A stretch of DNA of 5,906 nucleotides from Candidatus Krumholzibacteriia bacterium (lineage in GTDB: Bacteria; Krumholzibacteriota; Krumholzibacteriia; Krumholzibacteriales; Krumholzibacteriaceae): positions 1 through 5,906 of the forward strand of contig JAQVGR010000125.1 of the NCBI GenBank assembly GCA_028696635.1, in the 5' to 3' direction. How positions within the stretch are numbered: the first letter of the stretch is position 1; each line of letters starts with the position of its first letter. The translations under genes and the position numbers were made by a program. This document shows positions 1-5,668 of the stretch, piece after piece. Under the pieces are notes generated by a model, which did no database searches, was not told the origin of the DNA, and was given only the letters and a program-made list of their open reading frames with translations.

Positions 1-1803
1 CTCCGGCTCTGGTCGGCGCGCGCCACGAACGAGTTCGACCTCGATTTCTTCCAGAACGGAGACTACCTCAGGGCGGTCGAGCAGAAGAACGTCTCCGAGA
101 ACATATCGAAGGTGCTCTATCCGGACGAGAGTACGGCGGCCGGCAAGGAGCTGCGGCTGAAGCAGCAGTACTTCTTCGTCTCCTGCTCGATACAGGACAT
201 CGTCAGGCGCTTCCTCGCCCACCACGCCGAGATCGATCAGTTCCCCGAAAAGGCCGCGATACAGCTCAACGACACGCACCCGTCGCTCTCGATCCCGGAG
301 CTGATGAGGATCCTGATCGACGATCACGGCGTGCCCTTCGACCGGGCCATGGACCTGACGAGCCGCGCCTGCGCCTACACGAACCACACGCTGCTCCCCG
401 AAGCGCTCGAGGAGTGGCCCGTCGGCCTCTTCGAGCGGCTGTTGCCGCGCCACCTGCAGATCATCAGGCAGATCGACGCCCGCCTGCGCACGCAGATCTC
501 GCTGCGCTTCCCCGGAGACGCCGAGCGGGCGCGGCGCGTCGCCATCGTCACGGGCGGCGAACGGCCGACGGTCCGCATGGCCCACCTCGCCGTGGTCGGG
601 ACTCACTCGACAAACGGCGTCGCCGGGCTGCACACGCGCCTGCTCCGCGAAAACGTCCTGCACGATTTCGACGAGCTCTACCCCGGACGGATCAACAGCA
701 AGACGAACGGCGTAACCCCCCGGCGCTGGCTGCTGGCGGCGAACCCCGGCCTGAGCGGGCTGATCTCGGCGCGGTTCGGCGACGACTGGATCAAGGACCT
801 CTCGCAGCTGCAGTGGCTCGAGCCCCTGGCGGGGGACGCCGGGTTCCGCGAGGAGTTCTCGCGGGTCAAGCGGGGCAACAAGGAGCGCCTGGCCGCCGCG
901 ATAGGGTCGATCGCCGGAGTGCGGGTCGATCCGGAGTCGATATTCGACGTGCAGGTCAAGCGGATCCACGAGTACAAGCGGCAGCTGCTCAACATCCTTC
1001 ACGTGGTGCATGCCTGGCTGCGGATGAAGGAGGAGCCCGGGTGGGATCCGCCGCCGAGAACCTGGATCTTCGCCGGAAAGGCCGCTCCCGACTACGTCGC
1101 GGCCAAACTGATCATACGGCTGATAAACCACGTGGCGGCCATGCTCAACGCCGACACGGGAGACCCGCGGATACGGGTCGTCTTCCTGCCCAACTACCGC
1201 GTCAGCCTCGCCGAGCTGATCATGCCGGCCGCCGACGTGTCGGAGCAGATCTCGACGGCCGGGTACGAGGCCTCGGGCACGGGGAACATGAAGCTGGCGC
1301 TGAACGGGGCTCTCACCGTCGGGACGATGGACGGCGCCAACATAGAGATCAGGGACGAGGTCGGCGACGAGAACATCTTCATCTTCGGCATGGGGGCCGA
1401 CGAGGTGCGCGCCGCGCGGGGCTCGTACGATCCCCGCGGGCCGATCGAGCGCGATCCCCTGCTGCGCAGGACTCTCGATCTGATACGCGACGGGTTCTTC
1501 TCCCAGGACGACCCGGGGCTGTTCCGCCCGCTCGTCGAAGCCCTCACGGGTGCGGACCGCTACCTCGTCCTGGCGGATTTCGAATCGTACCGCGGCGCGC
1601 AGGAGCGCGTCGGGCGCGAGTACCTCGACCGGGAATCATGGACGCGGAAGGCGATACTGAACGTCGCCCGCTCGGGCCGCTTCTCCTCGGACCGCACGAT
1701 CTCCGAGTACAACCGCGACATCTGGCGCGCGCAGCCGCTGACCATCCCGATGGAGGGCGTCAATCTCGAGGCGAAGGAGCAGTCCTTCATCGACAGGGAT
1801 TGA
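1..1803 (+). CDS. glgP: Glycogen/alpha-glucan phosphorylase, C-terminal part (5' end outside window)
   Basis: This enzyme releases glucose-1-phosphate from the non-reducing ends of glycogen or maltodextrin by phosphorolysis, in the cytoplasm, with a pyridoxal phosphate (PLP) cofactor. The frame is open from base 1 and gives 600 visible residues. The opening residues LRLWSARATNEFDLDFF match the family interior near residue 240 of the roughly 840-residue rabbit enzyme, so about 240-250 N-terminal residues are missing. Visible landmarks: NHTLLPEALEEW (His at visible residue 129, an active-site histidine of the family), VKRIHEYKRQLLN from residue 319, and EASGTGNMK, whose Lys431 (codon 1291-1293) is the expected PLP Schiff-base lysine. 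The conserved C-terminal SGRFSSDRTI lies near residues 558-567. The catalytic C-terminal half looks intact. The GTG at 112 is internal, not the start. The family includes GlgP and MalP, which I cannot separate here. ATA Ile codons are unusually frequent for so GC-rich a gene. The gene runs into the convergent isomerase gene with 12 bp between stops. Confidence 0.97.
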   Translation, partial: LRLWSARATNEFDLDFFQNGDYLRAVEQKNVSENISKVLYPDESTAAGKELRLKQQYFFVSCSIQDIVRRFLAHHAEIDQFPEKAAIQLNDTHPSLSIPELMRILIDDHGVPFDRAMDLTSRACAYTNHTLLPEALEEWPVGLFERLLPRHLQIIRQIDARLRTQISLRFPGDAERARRVAIVTGGERPTVRMAHLAVVGTHSTNGVAGLHTRLLRENVLHDFDELYPGRINSKTNGVTPRRWLLAANPGLSGLISARFGDDWIKDLSQLQWLEPLAGDAGFREEFSRVKRGNKERLAAAIGSIAGVRVDPESIFDVQVKRIHEYKRQLLNILHVVHAWLRMKEEPGWDPPPRTWIFAGKAAPDYVAAKLIIRLINHVAAMLNADTGDPRIRVVFLPNYRVSLAELIMPAADVSEQISTAGYEASGTGNMKLALNGALTVGTMDGANIEIRDEVGDENIFIFGMGADEVRAARGSYDPRGPIERDPLLRRTLDLIRDGFFSQDDPGLFRPLVEALTGADRYLVLADFESYRGAQERVGREYLDRESWTRKAILNVARSGRFSSDRTISEYNRDIWRAQPLTIPMEGVNLEAKEQSFIDRD

Positions 1804-1815
1804 GGCGCCCCGCGG

Positions 1816-2844
1816 TCACATCCCCCCGACGAGCGCCGAATCGGCGTACTCGATCGTCGCCGCCTCGCGGAGCTCCGTCACGAACCGCTGCATCTCCTCC
1901 TGCCGGTGCATCTCCCGCAGGTAGTCGAGGATGTTGCCGCGGATCTCGTCGAACGGCATGACCCCGGCCGGCTCCTTCTCGGTGAGCTTGATGACGTGGT
2001 AGCCGAACTTCGTCTCGACGACGGGGCTGATCCCGCCGACGGAGAGGGCGAACGCCGCATCCTCGAACGGCTTGACCATCTGTCCGCGCCCGAAGAAGCC
2101 GAGGTCCCCGCCCTTGGACTTGCTCGGGCAGTCCGATTCGGCCTGGGCGATCGGCGCGATATCCTCGCCCGAGAGCAGGCGCCGGTGGACGTCTTCGATC
2201 CGCTCGCGCTTCTGGCGCTTGACGTCCTCCGTGTCGCCTTCCTCGACCATGATCAGGACATGGCTGGCCCGCACCCGCTCGGCGCTGCTGAACCGTTCGA
2301 TGTTGGAATCGTAGAACTCCCTCACTTCGCCGTCGGTCGGATCGCCGAGCCCGGCGGTCCTCTCCTCGATGAGCGCCTCGAGCCTCATCCCCCGCTCGAC
2401 CTCGGCCCGGAGATCGGCCGCCGTCATCGAGCTGCGCTCGAGCTGCTGGTTGAACGCCTCCTCGGAGGGGAAGTTCGACCTGATCTCGGCGTATTTCCCG
2501 TCGACCTGCTCCGCCGTTACGGAGATCCCCCGGCGGTCGGCCTCCTGCGTGAGCAGGAGCCTGTTGACGAGGTTCGCCGTCGCCTGCTGCCGCATCGTCA
2601 GGTCCATGGCGCCGAGCTGCTGCTCGCTGACCCGGCCCTGCATCTGCTGCTTCAGCATCGTCACTTCCTGGTCGAGATCCCCCGCCGTGACGGCGGCGCC
2701 GTTCACCCGGGCGATGTACTGCGTCTGCTGCATGCTGTCCGCCTTTTCCGCCTGAGCGGCCCGGTCGGTCTTCGTGCCGCCGCATCCCGCCGCCAGAAAC
2801 GAAACAGCCAGCGCGACGGCCGGCATGAGTGTCTTCCGCGTCAT
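1816..2844 (-). CDS. Lipoprotein parvulin-type peptidyl-prolyl cis-trans isomerase (SurA/PrsA-like)
   Basis: This is a predicted envelope folding factor that catalyses cis-trans isomerisation of X-Pro bonds in exported proteins. With the start chosen here it has 342 residues. Residues 1-20 form a basic then hydrophobic signal peptide ending in LAAGC; Cys21 is the likely lipidated residue, and Gly at +2 is not an inner-membrane retention signal. A charged linker (about 24-42) leads to a SurA_N-like chaperone region (about 43-165). The parvulin domain (about 191-290) starts at VRASHVLI and carries the expected His195, Cys239 (SDCPSKSKGGDLGFFG), Met256 and Phe260 (GQMVKPFEDAAF) and His283 (KFGYHVIKL). 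A helical tail follows (about 296-333). Start choice: GAAAGG directly abuts an ATG at 2853 but sits 9 nt before the ATG at 2844, so 2844 is preferred. An in-frame ATG at 2940 would put 32 extra residues before the signal peptide and is unlikely. Whether it acts like SurA, PpiD or PrsA cannot be told from sequence. Confidence 0.93.
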   Translation of the reverse strand: MTRKTLMPAVALAVSFLAAGCGGTKTDRAAQAEKADSMQQTQYIARVNGAAVTAGDLDQEVTMLKQQMQGRVSEQQLGAMDLTMRQQATANLVNRLLLTQEADRRGISVTAEQVDGKYAEIRSNFPSEEAFNQQLERSSMTAADLRAEVERGMRLEALIEERTAGLGDPTDGEVREFYDSNIERFSSAERVRASHVLIMVEEGDTEDVKRQKRERIEDVHRRLLSGEDIAPIAQAESDCPSKSKGGDLGFFGRGQMVKPFEDAAFALSVGGISPVVETKFGYHVIKLTEKEPAGVMPFDEIRGNILDYLREMHRQEEMQRFVTELREAATIEYADSALVGGM

Positions 2845-2853
2845 TCGAGCCAT

Positions 2854-2859
2854 CCTTTC
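2854..2859 (-). promoter_or_regulatory. Ribosome binding site of the isomerase gene, deciding the start
   Basis: On the minus strand GAAAGG is followed at once by ATGGCTCGA and a second ATG at 2844. Zero spacing to the first ATG is incompatible with normal Shine-Dalgarno initiation, whereas 9 nt to the second is normal. The resulting protein begins MTRKTL and runs straight into the signal peptide. Confidence 0.6.
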
Positions 2860-2871
2860 GCCGGTCGATAC

Positions 2872-2904
2872 CGGGTGTTCGGGACCTCCGGAAGGTAACA
2901 CCCG
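2872..2904 (-). other. Leader inverted repeat/hairpin upstream of the isomerase gene
   Basis: There are perfect 8-bp arms, CGGGTGTT (2872-2879) and AACACCCG (2897-2904). Inside lies a second 4-bp pairing, ACCT (2884-2887) with AGGT (2893-2896), around a 5-nt loop. On the minus strand the inner part contains GGAGGT (complement of 2884-2889), an ideal Shine-Dalgarno sequence with no start codon at useful distance downstream. No T-run follows on either strand, so this is not a typical terminator. A leader hairpin of the isomerase mRNA or a protein-binding operator are both possible. Confidence 0.45.
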
Positions 2905-2911
2905 CCGCCTG

Positions 2912-2940
2912 AAAATACAACGACAACCCTGCGCTTGCAT
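2912..2940 (-). promoter_or_regulatory. Candidate promoter of the isomerase gene (weak)
   Basis: On the minus strand the -10 candidate TATTTT (2917 down to 2912) matches four of six consensus positions. It lies 17 bp from ATGCAA (2940 down to 2935), a poor -35 with three of six matches. A transcript would start near 2905, at the foot of the leader hairpin. The same -35 hexamer read on the other strand is the candidate -35 of the divergent Smr gene. Confidence 0.3.
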
Positions 2941-2963
2941 CGCGCCGCGCGCTGTCGGATACT
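2935..2963 (+). promoter_or_regulatory. Candidate promoter of the Smr gene, predicting a leaderless mRNA
   Basis: TTGCAT (2935-2940) and GATACT (2958-2963) are separated by exactly 17 bp. GATACT matches four of six -10 positions; TTGCAT matches the first three -35 positions. The expected transcription start, 7 nt past the end of the -10, is base 2970, the A of the Smr ATG. No Shine-Dalgarno sequence precedes that ATG, which agrees with leaderless initiation. Confidence 0.4.
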
Positions 2964-2969
2964 GGCGGC

Positions 2970-3272
2970 ATGAACGGGGACGGAGCCGTCAGGCAGCCCA
3001 TCGACGGGATACTCGATCTGCACGCTTTCGACCCGGCCGAGGTGAAGGACCTCGTGCCGGATTACCTCGCCGAATGCCGGGCCGCGGGGATCCTCCGGGT
3101 GCGGATCATCCACGGAAAAGGGACCGGGGCGCTGCGCGGGACGGTCCACGCGGCCCTGCGCCGGGACGCGGCGGTCGCCTCGTTCAGGCTCGCCGGCGAG
3201 GAGGAGGGGGGGTGGGGCGCCACTATCGTATCGCTGCTGCCGCTCCCTCCAGCTCGAGAAGGCGGCGCTTGA
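2970..3272 (+). CDS. Stand-alone Smr-domain protein (putative nuclease)
   Basis: This 100-residue protein is almost entirely one Smr domain, the fold found at the C-terminus of MutS2 and in free-standing small proteins. Family members bind or nick nucleic acid, but the cellular role of single-domain forms is poorly defined. Database names such as 'DNA mismatch repair protein MutS' are misleading because no MutS ATPase is present. Motifs: LDLH at residues 15-18, VRIIHGKGTGALR at 44-56 (the HGxG loop) and GGWGATIV at 80-87. Residues 88-100 (SLLPLPPAREGGA) extend past the usual domain end and are encoded within the overlap with the convergent methyltransferase gene. The ATG at 2970 is well fixed: an in-frame stop lies at 2910-2912, no ATG, GTG or TTG occurs between, and any later start would remove the LDLH motif. 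No ribosome binding site is visible, so leaderless translation is likely. The gene diverges from the isomerase and converges with the methyltransferase. Confidence 0.92.
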   Translation: MNGDGAVRQPIDGILDLHAFDPAEVKDLVPDYLAECRAAGILRVRIIHGKGTGALRGTVHAALRRDAAVASFRLAGEEEGGWGATIVSLLPLPPAREGGA

Positions 3273-3711
3273 GATCGAGACCGCCGCCGAAACCGGTCAG
3301 GCGGCCTCCCGCGCCTATCACCCGGTGGCAGGGGATGATGATCGCGATCGGGTTCTCGCGGTTCGCCCCCCCGGCCGCCCGGGCCGCGCCGGGACGCCCC
3401 ATGAGACGCGCCTGCTCGCCGTACGTGATCGTCGAGCCGTACGGGATCCGCCGCAGCACCCGCCAGGCGGCGAGCTGGAACGGGGTCCCCTCGGGGGCGA
3501 GCCTGACGCTGAAGCGCCTCAGCTCCCCGCGGAAGTAGGCGTCGAGCTGCTCCCGGATCCCGGCGAAGGCGCCGTCGTCGCGCACCCAGAGCGGATCGCG
3601 GGAGACGGCGCGCGCCCCCCCGAACCGCAGGTCGGTCAGCGCGCCGCCCCTGCCGGCGAGCAGCAGCGGGCCGGCGGGGCTCTCCAGGATCGTGTACCGT
3701 TTTTCCTCCAT
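3223..3711 (-). CDS. ogt: Methylated-DNA--[protein]-cysteine S-methyltransferase (Ogt/MGMT family)
   Basis: This is a suicide DNA-repair protein that moves the alkyl group from O6-alkylguanine (and O4-alkylthymine) to its own cysteine. It has 162 residues, a normal length for the single-function family. The N-terminal part (about 1-75) is the variable ribonuclease-H-like region. The C-terminal domain (about 76-157) has TPFQLAAWRVLRRIPYG, TITYGEQARLMG with Tyr97, GAARAAGGANRENP with Arg111 as the expected base-flipping arginine, and the active site IPCHRVIGA with Cys128. TGFGGGLDLKRRLLELEG closes the domain. There is no Ada-type N-terminal DNA-binding domain, so it is not an Ada regulator. ATG 3711 is preceded by GAGGGGG with a 6-nt gap, a good ribosome binding site. 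Its last 50 bp overlap the end of the Smr gene on the other strand. It has its own recognisable promoter. The symbol ogt is by family; a specific orthology to E. coli Ogt was not tested. Confidence 0.96.
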   Translation of the reverse strand: MEEKRYTILESPAGPLLLAGRGGALTDLRFGGARAVSRDPLWVRDDGAFAGIREQLDAYFRGELRRFSVRLAPEGTPFQLAAWRVLRRIPYGSTITYGEQARLMGRPGAARAAGGANRENPIAIIIPCHRVIGAGGRLTGFGGGLDLKRRLLELEGAAAAIR

Positions 3712-3717
3712 CGCGCA

Positions 3718-3724
3718 CCCCCTC
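3718..3724 (-). promoter_or_regulatory. Ribosome binding site of the methyltransferase gene
   Basis: On the minus strand GAGGGGG is followed by TGCGCG and the ATG at 3711. The spacing is about 6 nt, supporting this start. The GAGG could pair with a CCTC just upstream in the same transcript (complement of 3729-3732), a weak 4-bp stem. Confidence 0.6.
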
Positions 3725-3725
3725 T

Positions 3726-3760
3726 ATCGAGGCATCAGTGTACCGCACCCGCGCCTCGAT
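3726..3760. promoter_or_regulatory. Interrupted palindrome around the methyltransferase promoter (candidate operator)
   Basis: ATCGAGGC (3726-3733) and GCCTCGAT (3753-3760) are perfect 8-bp inverted arms with 19 bp between them. One arm covers the predicted transcription start and the other ends in the -35 hexamer, so the -10 lies between them. Because the transcript should begin inside the first arm, an RNA hairpin is unlikely and a DNA operator is the better reading. The regulator is unknown. Confidence 0.4.
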
Positions 3761-3765
3761 GTGAA
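3737..3765 (-). promoter_or_regulatory. Sigma-70-type promoter of the methyltransferase gene
   Basis: On the minus strand TTCACA (3765 down to 3760) matches five of six -35 consensus positions. An optimal 17-bp spacer separates it from TACACT (3742 down to 3737), four of six -10 positions. The start of transcription would fall near 3730, leaving a leader of about 19 nt that holds the ribosome binding site. This is the best-looking promoter in the window. Confidence 0.6.
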
Positions 3766-3841
3766 GGCCCGCCGCGCCGGACGCCGGTTGCGCCGGGCCC
3801 CGACCGCTCCGGGCCTCCGTCCGCCTCCCCCCGAAAAACGA

Positions 3842-3870
3842 TGGATTTCCGCGGGGGTTTGTACTACCAT
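3842..3870 (+). promoter_or_regulatory. Candidate glnS promoter (weak)
   Basis: TGGATT (3842-3847, three of six -35 positions) and TACCAT (3865-3870, four of six -10 positions) are 17 bp apart. A start near 3877 would give a leader of about 67 nt beginning at the first leader hairpin. The hexamers are weak, and the call rests mainly on spacing and position. Confidence 0.3.
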
Positions 3871-3877
3871 TCCTCTC

Positions 3878-3902
3878 GAAAGCGGCCGCCGGGCCGTCTT
3901 TC
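3878..3902 (+). other. glnS leader hairpin 1
   Basis: GAAAG (3878-3882) pairs with CTTTC (3898-3902). C3883 pairs with G3896, leaving T3897 bulged, and GGCC (3884-3887) pairs with GGCC (3892-3895) around the loop GCCG. That is 10 base pairs with one bulge and a 4-nt loop. No T-tract follows, so this is not an intrinsic terminator. Its place directly after the candidate transcription start suggests an mRNA 5' stabilising element. Confidence 0.45.
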
Positions 3903-3910
3903 CCGTTCAT

Positions 3911-3925
3911 GGGGGCGACACCCCC
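3911..3925 (+). other. glnS leader hairpin 2, next to the ribosome binding site
   Basis: GGGGG (3911-3915), loop CGACA, CCCCC (3921-3925): a 5-bp all-GC stem ending exactly where the ribosome binding site GAAAGGA starts. It could limit ribosome access or simply be GC-rich chance. Confidence 0.4.
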
Positions 3926-3932
3926 GAAAGGA
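3926..3932 (+). promoter_or_regulatory. Ribosome binding site of glnS
   Basis: GAAAGGA lies 11 nt before the ATG at 3944. It supports that ATG over the upstream in-frame start at 3692, which would place the first 84 residues over the methyltransferase start and promoter. Confidence 0.55.
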
Positions 3933-3943
3933 CAGTGCAGACG

Positions 3944-5668
3944 ATGGACAACGAGCATCCCCCTGAGGGGCCCGCGGACGGGGACGAGGCCGCACACGGC
4001 TCCCGCCCGACCGACTTCATTCGCGAGATCATCGAGGAGGACCTGCGCACGGGCAAGCACGGCGGAAGGGTCCATACCCGCTTCCCGCCGGAGCCGAACG
4101 GCTACCTGCACATCGGGCACGCCAAGTCGATCTGCCTCAACTTCGGGATCGCCGGGCAGTACAGGGGCCTGTGCAACCTGCGCTACGACGACACCAACCC
4201 GAGCAAGGAGGACGTCGAGTACGTCGACTCGATCCGGGAGGACGTGCGCTGGCTCGGGTTCGACTGGGACGACCGGGAGTTCTACGCATCCGACTACTTC
4301 GGGCGGCTCTACGAGTTCGCCGAACGGCTGATCGAGAAGGGGAAAGCGTTCGTCTGCGATCTCACTCCCGAGCAGATGCGCGAGTACCGCGGCACGCTGA
4401 CCGAGCCGGGGCGCGAGAGCCCGTACCGCGAGCGGAGCGCGGAGGAGAACCTCGACCTGTTCAGGCGGATGCGCGCCGGCGAATTCCCGGACGGATCGCG
4501 CACGCTCCGGGCGAAGATCGACATGGCCTCGGGGAACATCAACATGCGCGACCCCGTGATGTACCGGATCCTGCGCGCCACGCACCACCGGACCGGCGAC
4601 GACTGGTGCATCTACCCGATGTACGACTTCGCGCACTGCTGCAGCGACTCGATCGAGAAGATCACCTACTCGATCTGCACGCTCGAGTTCGAGGACCACC
4701 GCCCCCTGTACGACTGGTACCTCGAGCAGCTCGACATATTCCGCTCGCGGCAGATCGAGTTCGCGCGCCTCAACCTCACCTACACGATCATGAGCAAGCG
4801 CCGCCTCCTGCAGCTCGTCAACGAGGGAAAGGTCTCCGGATGGGACGATCCGCTGATGCCGACCATCTCGGGGCTGCGGCGGCGGGGATACACCCCGGGG
4901 TCGATCAGGGCCTTCGCCGCGAGGATCGGGGTCGCCAAGAAGGACAACCGCGTCTCGATAGACCTGCTCGAGCACTGCCTCCGCGACGACCTCAATGCCA
5001 GGGCGCCGCGCGTGATGGCGGTCCTGCGCCCGCTCAAGGTCGTGATCGAGAACTACCCCGAGGGGCGGACCGAGGAGCTCGAGGCGGCCAACAACCCCGA
5101 GGACCCGTCCATGGGATCGAGGATGCTCCCCTTCTCGCGCGAGCTCTGGATAGAGAAGGACGATTTCATGGAGGATCCTCCGAAGAAGTTCTTCCGCCTC
5201 GCCCCGGGGAGCGAAGTGCGCCTCAAGCACGCGTACCTGATCACCTGCCCGGACGTGATCAGGGACGCCGGCGGCGAGGTGGTCGAGCTGCGCTGCACCT
5301 GCGACCCGGAAAGCCGCGGCGGCGAGGCCCCCGACGGCCGCAGGGTCAGGGGGACGCTCCACTGGGTCTCGGCGGCGCACGCCGTCCCGGCGACGGTCCG
5401 CCTGTACGACCGCCTCTTCGCCGTCCCTGACCCCGACGACGTCCCCGAGGGGGCGTCGTTCATGAAGCACCTCAATCCAGACGCCCTTGAGATCCTCACC
5501 GGCTGCCTCGTCGAGCCGTCCCTGCGCGAGGCGCCGCCGCTCTCCCACTTCCAGTTCCTGCGCCACGGGTACTTCTGCGCCGACCCGGGATCGACACCCG
5601 GGGGCCCCGTCTTCAACCGCAGCGTGCCGCTGCGCGACAGCTGGGTGAAGATCCGGGAGAAGATCTGA
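3944..5668 (+). CDS. glnS: Glutaminyl-tRNA synthetase
   Basis: This class I cytoplasmic enzyme attaches glutamine to tRNA-Gln using ATP. It is complete at 574 residues, slightly longer than the 554-residue E. coli enzyme, and aligns along its whole length by inspection. Residues 1-22 are an acidic, low-complexity N-terminal extension, followed by the conserved TDFIREIIEEDL. The HIGH signature is at 56-59 in RFPPEPNGYLHIGHAKSI. The KMSKS-equivalent is IMSKR at 282-286, typical for GlnRS rather than GluRS. Glutamine-recognition positions are retained: Asp82 in RYDDTNP (E. coli Asp66) and Tyr227 in YPMYDF (E. coli Tyr211). The GWDDPLMPTISGLRRRGY segment is intact. The two-barrel anticodon-binding region occupies about 355-574, with VRGTLHWVSAAHA and the closing FNRSVPLRDSW. 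Its presence implies direct Gln-tRNA formation, although GatCAB might coexist for Asn. It appears to be transcribed alone; both flanking gaps exceed 120 bp. Confidence 0.98.
   Translation: MDNEHPPEGPADGDEAAHGSRPTDFIREIIEEDLRTGKHGGRVHTRFPPEPNGYLHIGHAKSICLNFGIAGQYRGLCNLRYDDTNPSKEDVEYVDSIREDVRWLGFDWDDREFYASDYFGRLYEFAERLIEKGKAFVCDLTPEQMREYRGTLTEPGRESPYRERSAEENLDLFRRMRAGEFPDGSRTLRAKIDMASGNINMRDPVMYRILRATHHRTGDDWCIYPMYDFAHCCSDSIEKITYSICTLEFEDHRPLYDWYLEQLDIFRSRQIEFARLNLTYTIMSKRRLLQLVNEGKVSGWDDPLMPTISGLRRRGYTPGSIRAFAARIGVAKKDNRVSIDLLEHCLRDDLNARAPRVMAVLRPLKVVIENYPEGRTEELEAANNPEDPSMGSRMLPFSRELWIEKDDFMEDPPKKFFRLAPGSEVRLKHAYLITCPDVIRDAGGEVVELRCTCDPESRGGEAPDGRRVRGTLHWVSAAHAVPATVRLYDRLFAVPDPDDVPEGASFMKHLNPDALEILTGCLVEPSLREAPPLSHFQFLRHGYFCADPGSTPGGPVFNRSVPLRDSWVKIREKI

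Noticed and set aside
414..1961. A 515-codon plus-strand frame overlapping the phosphorylase
   Set aside because: It is a +2 shadow of the phosphorylase dominated by Arg, Ala, Gly and Pro; the phosphorylase frame has unmistakable family motifs.
1906..2898. A 330-codon plus-strand frame opposite the isomerase
   Set aside because: It is the antisense shadow of the isomerase, rich in Leu, Arg and Asp, with no recognisable motif; the minus-strand frame has signal peptide, parvulin motifs and a ribosome binding site.
2970..3272. Calling the Smr gene a mismatch repair MutS/MutS2
   Set aside because: Only the small Smr domain is present; there is no MutS clamp, lever or ATPase sequence and no room for one.
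3223..3711. Ada-type bifunctional regulator instead of a plain methyltransferase
   Set aside because: The gene encodes 162 residues covering only the Ogt-like module; no zinc-binding N-terminal domain or AraC-type helix-turn-helix is present.
3692..3943. An upstream extension of glnS to a start at 3692 (658 residues)
   Set aside because: The extra 84 residues cross the methyltransferase start and promoter, are Arg/Pro-rich and match nothing in GlnRS; a ribosome binding site precedes the ATG at 3944.
3766..3943. A T-box or other riboswitch upstream of glnS
   Set aside because: The leader is at most about 180 nt and probably about 67 nt. I see no T-box sequence, specifier loop or terminator/antiterminator pair.
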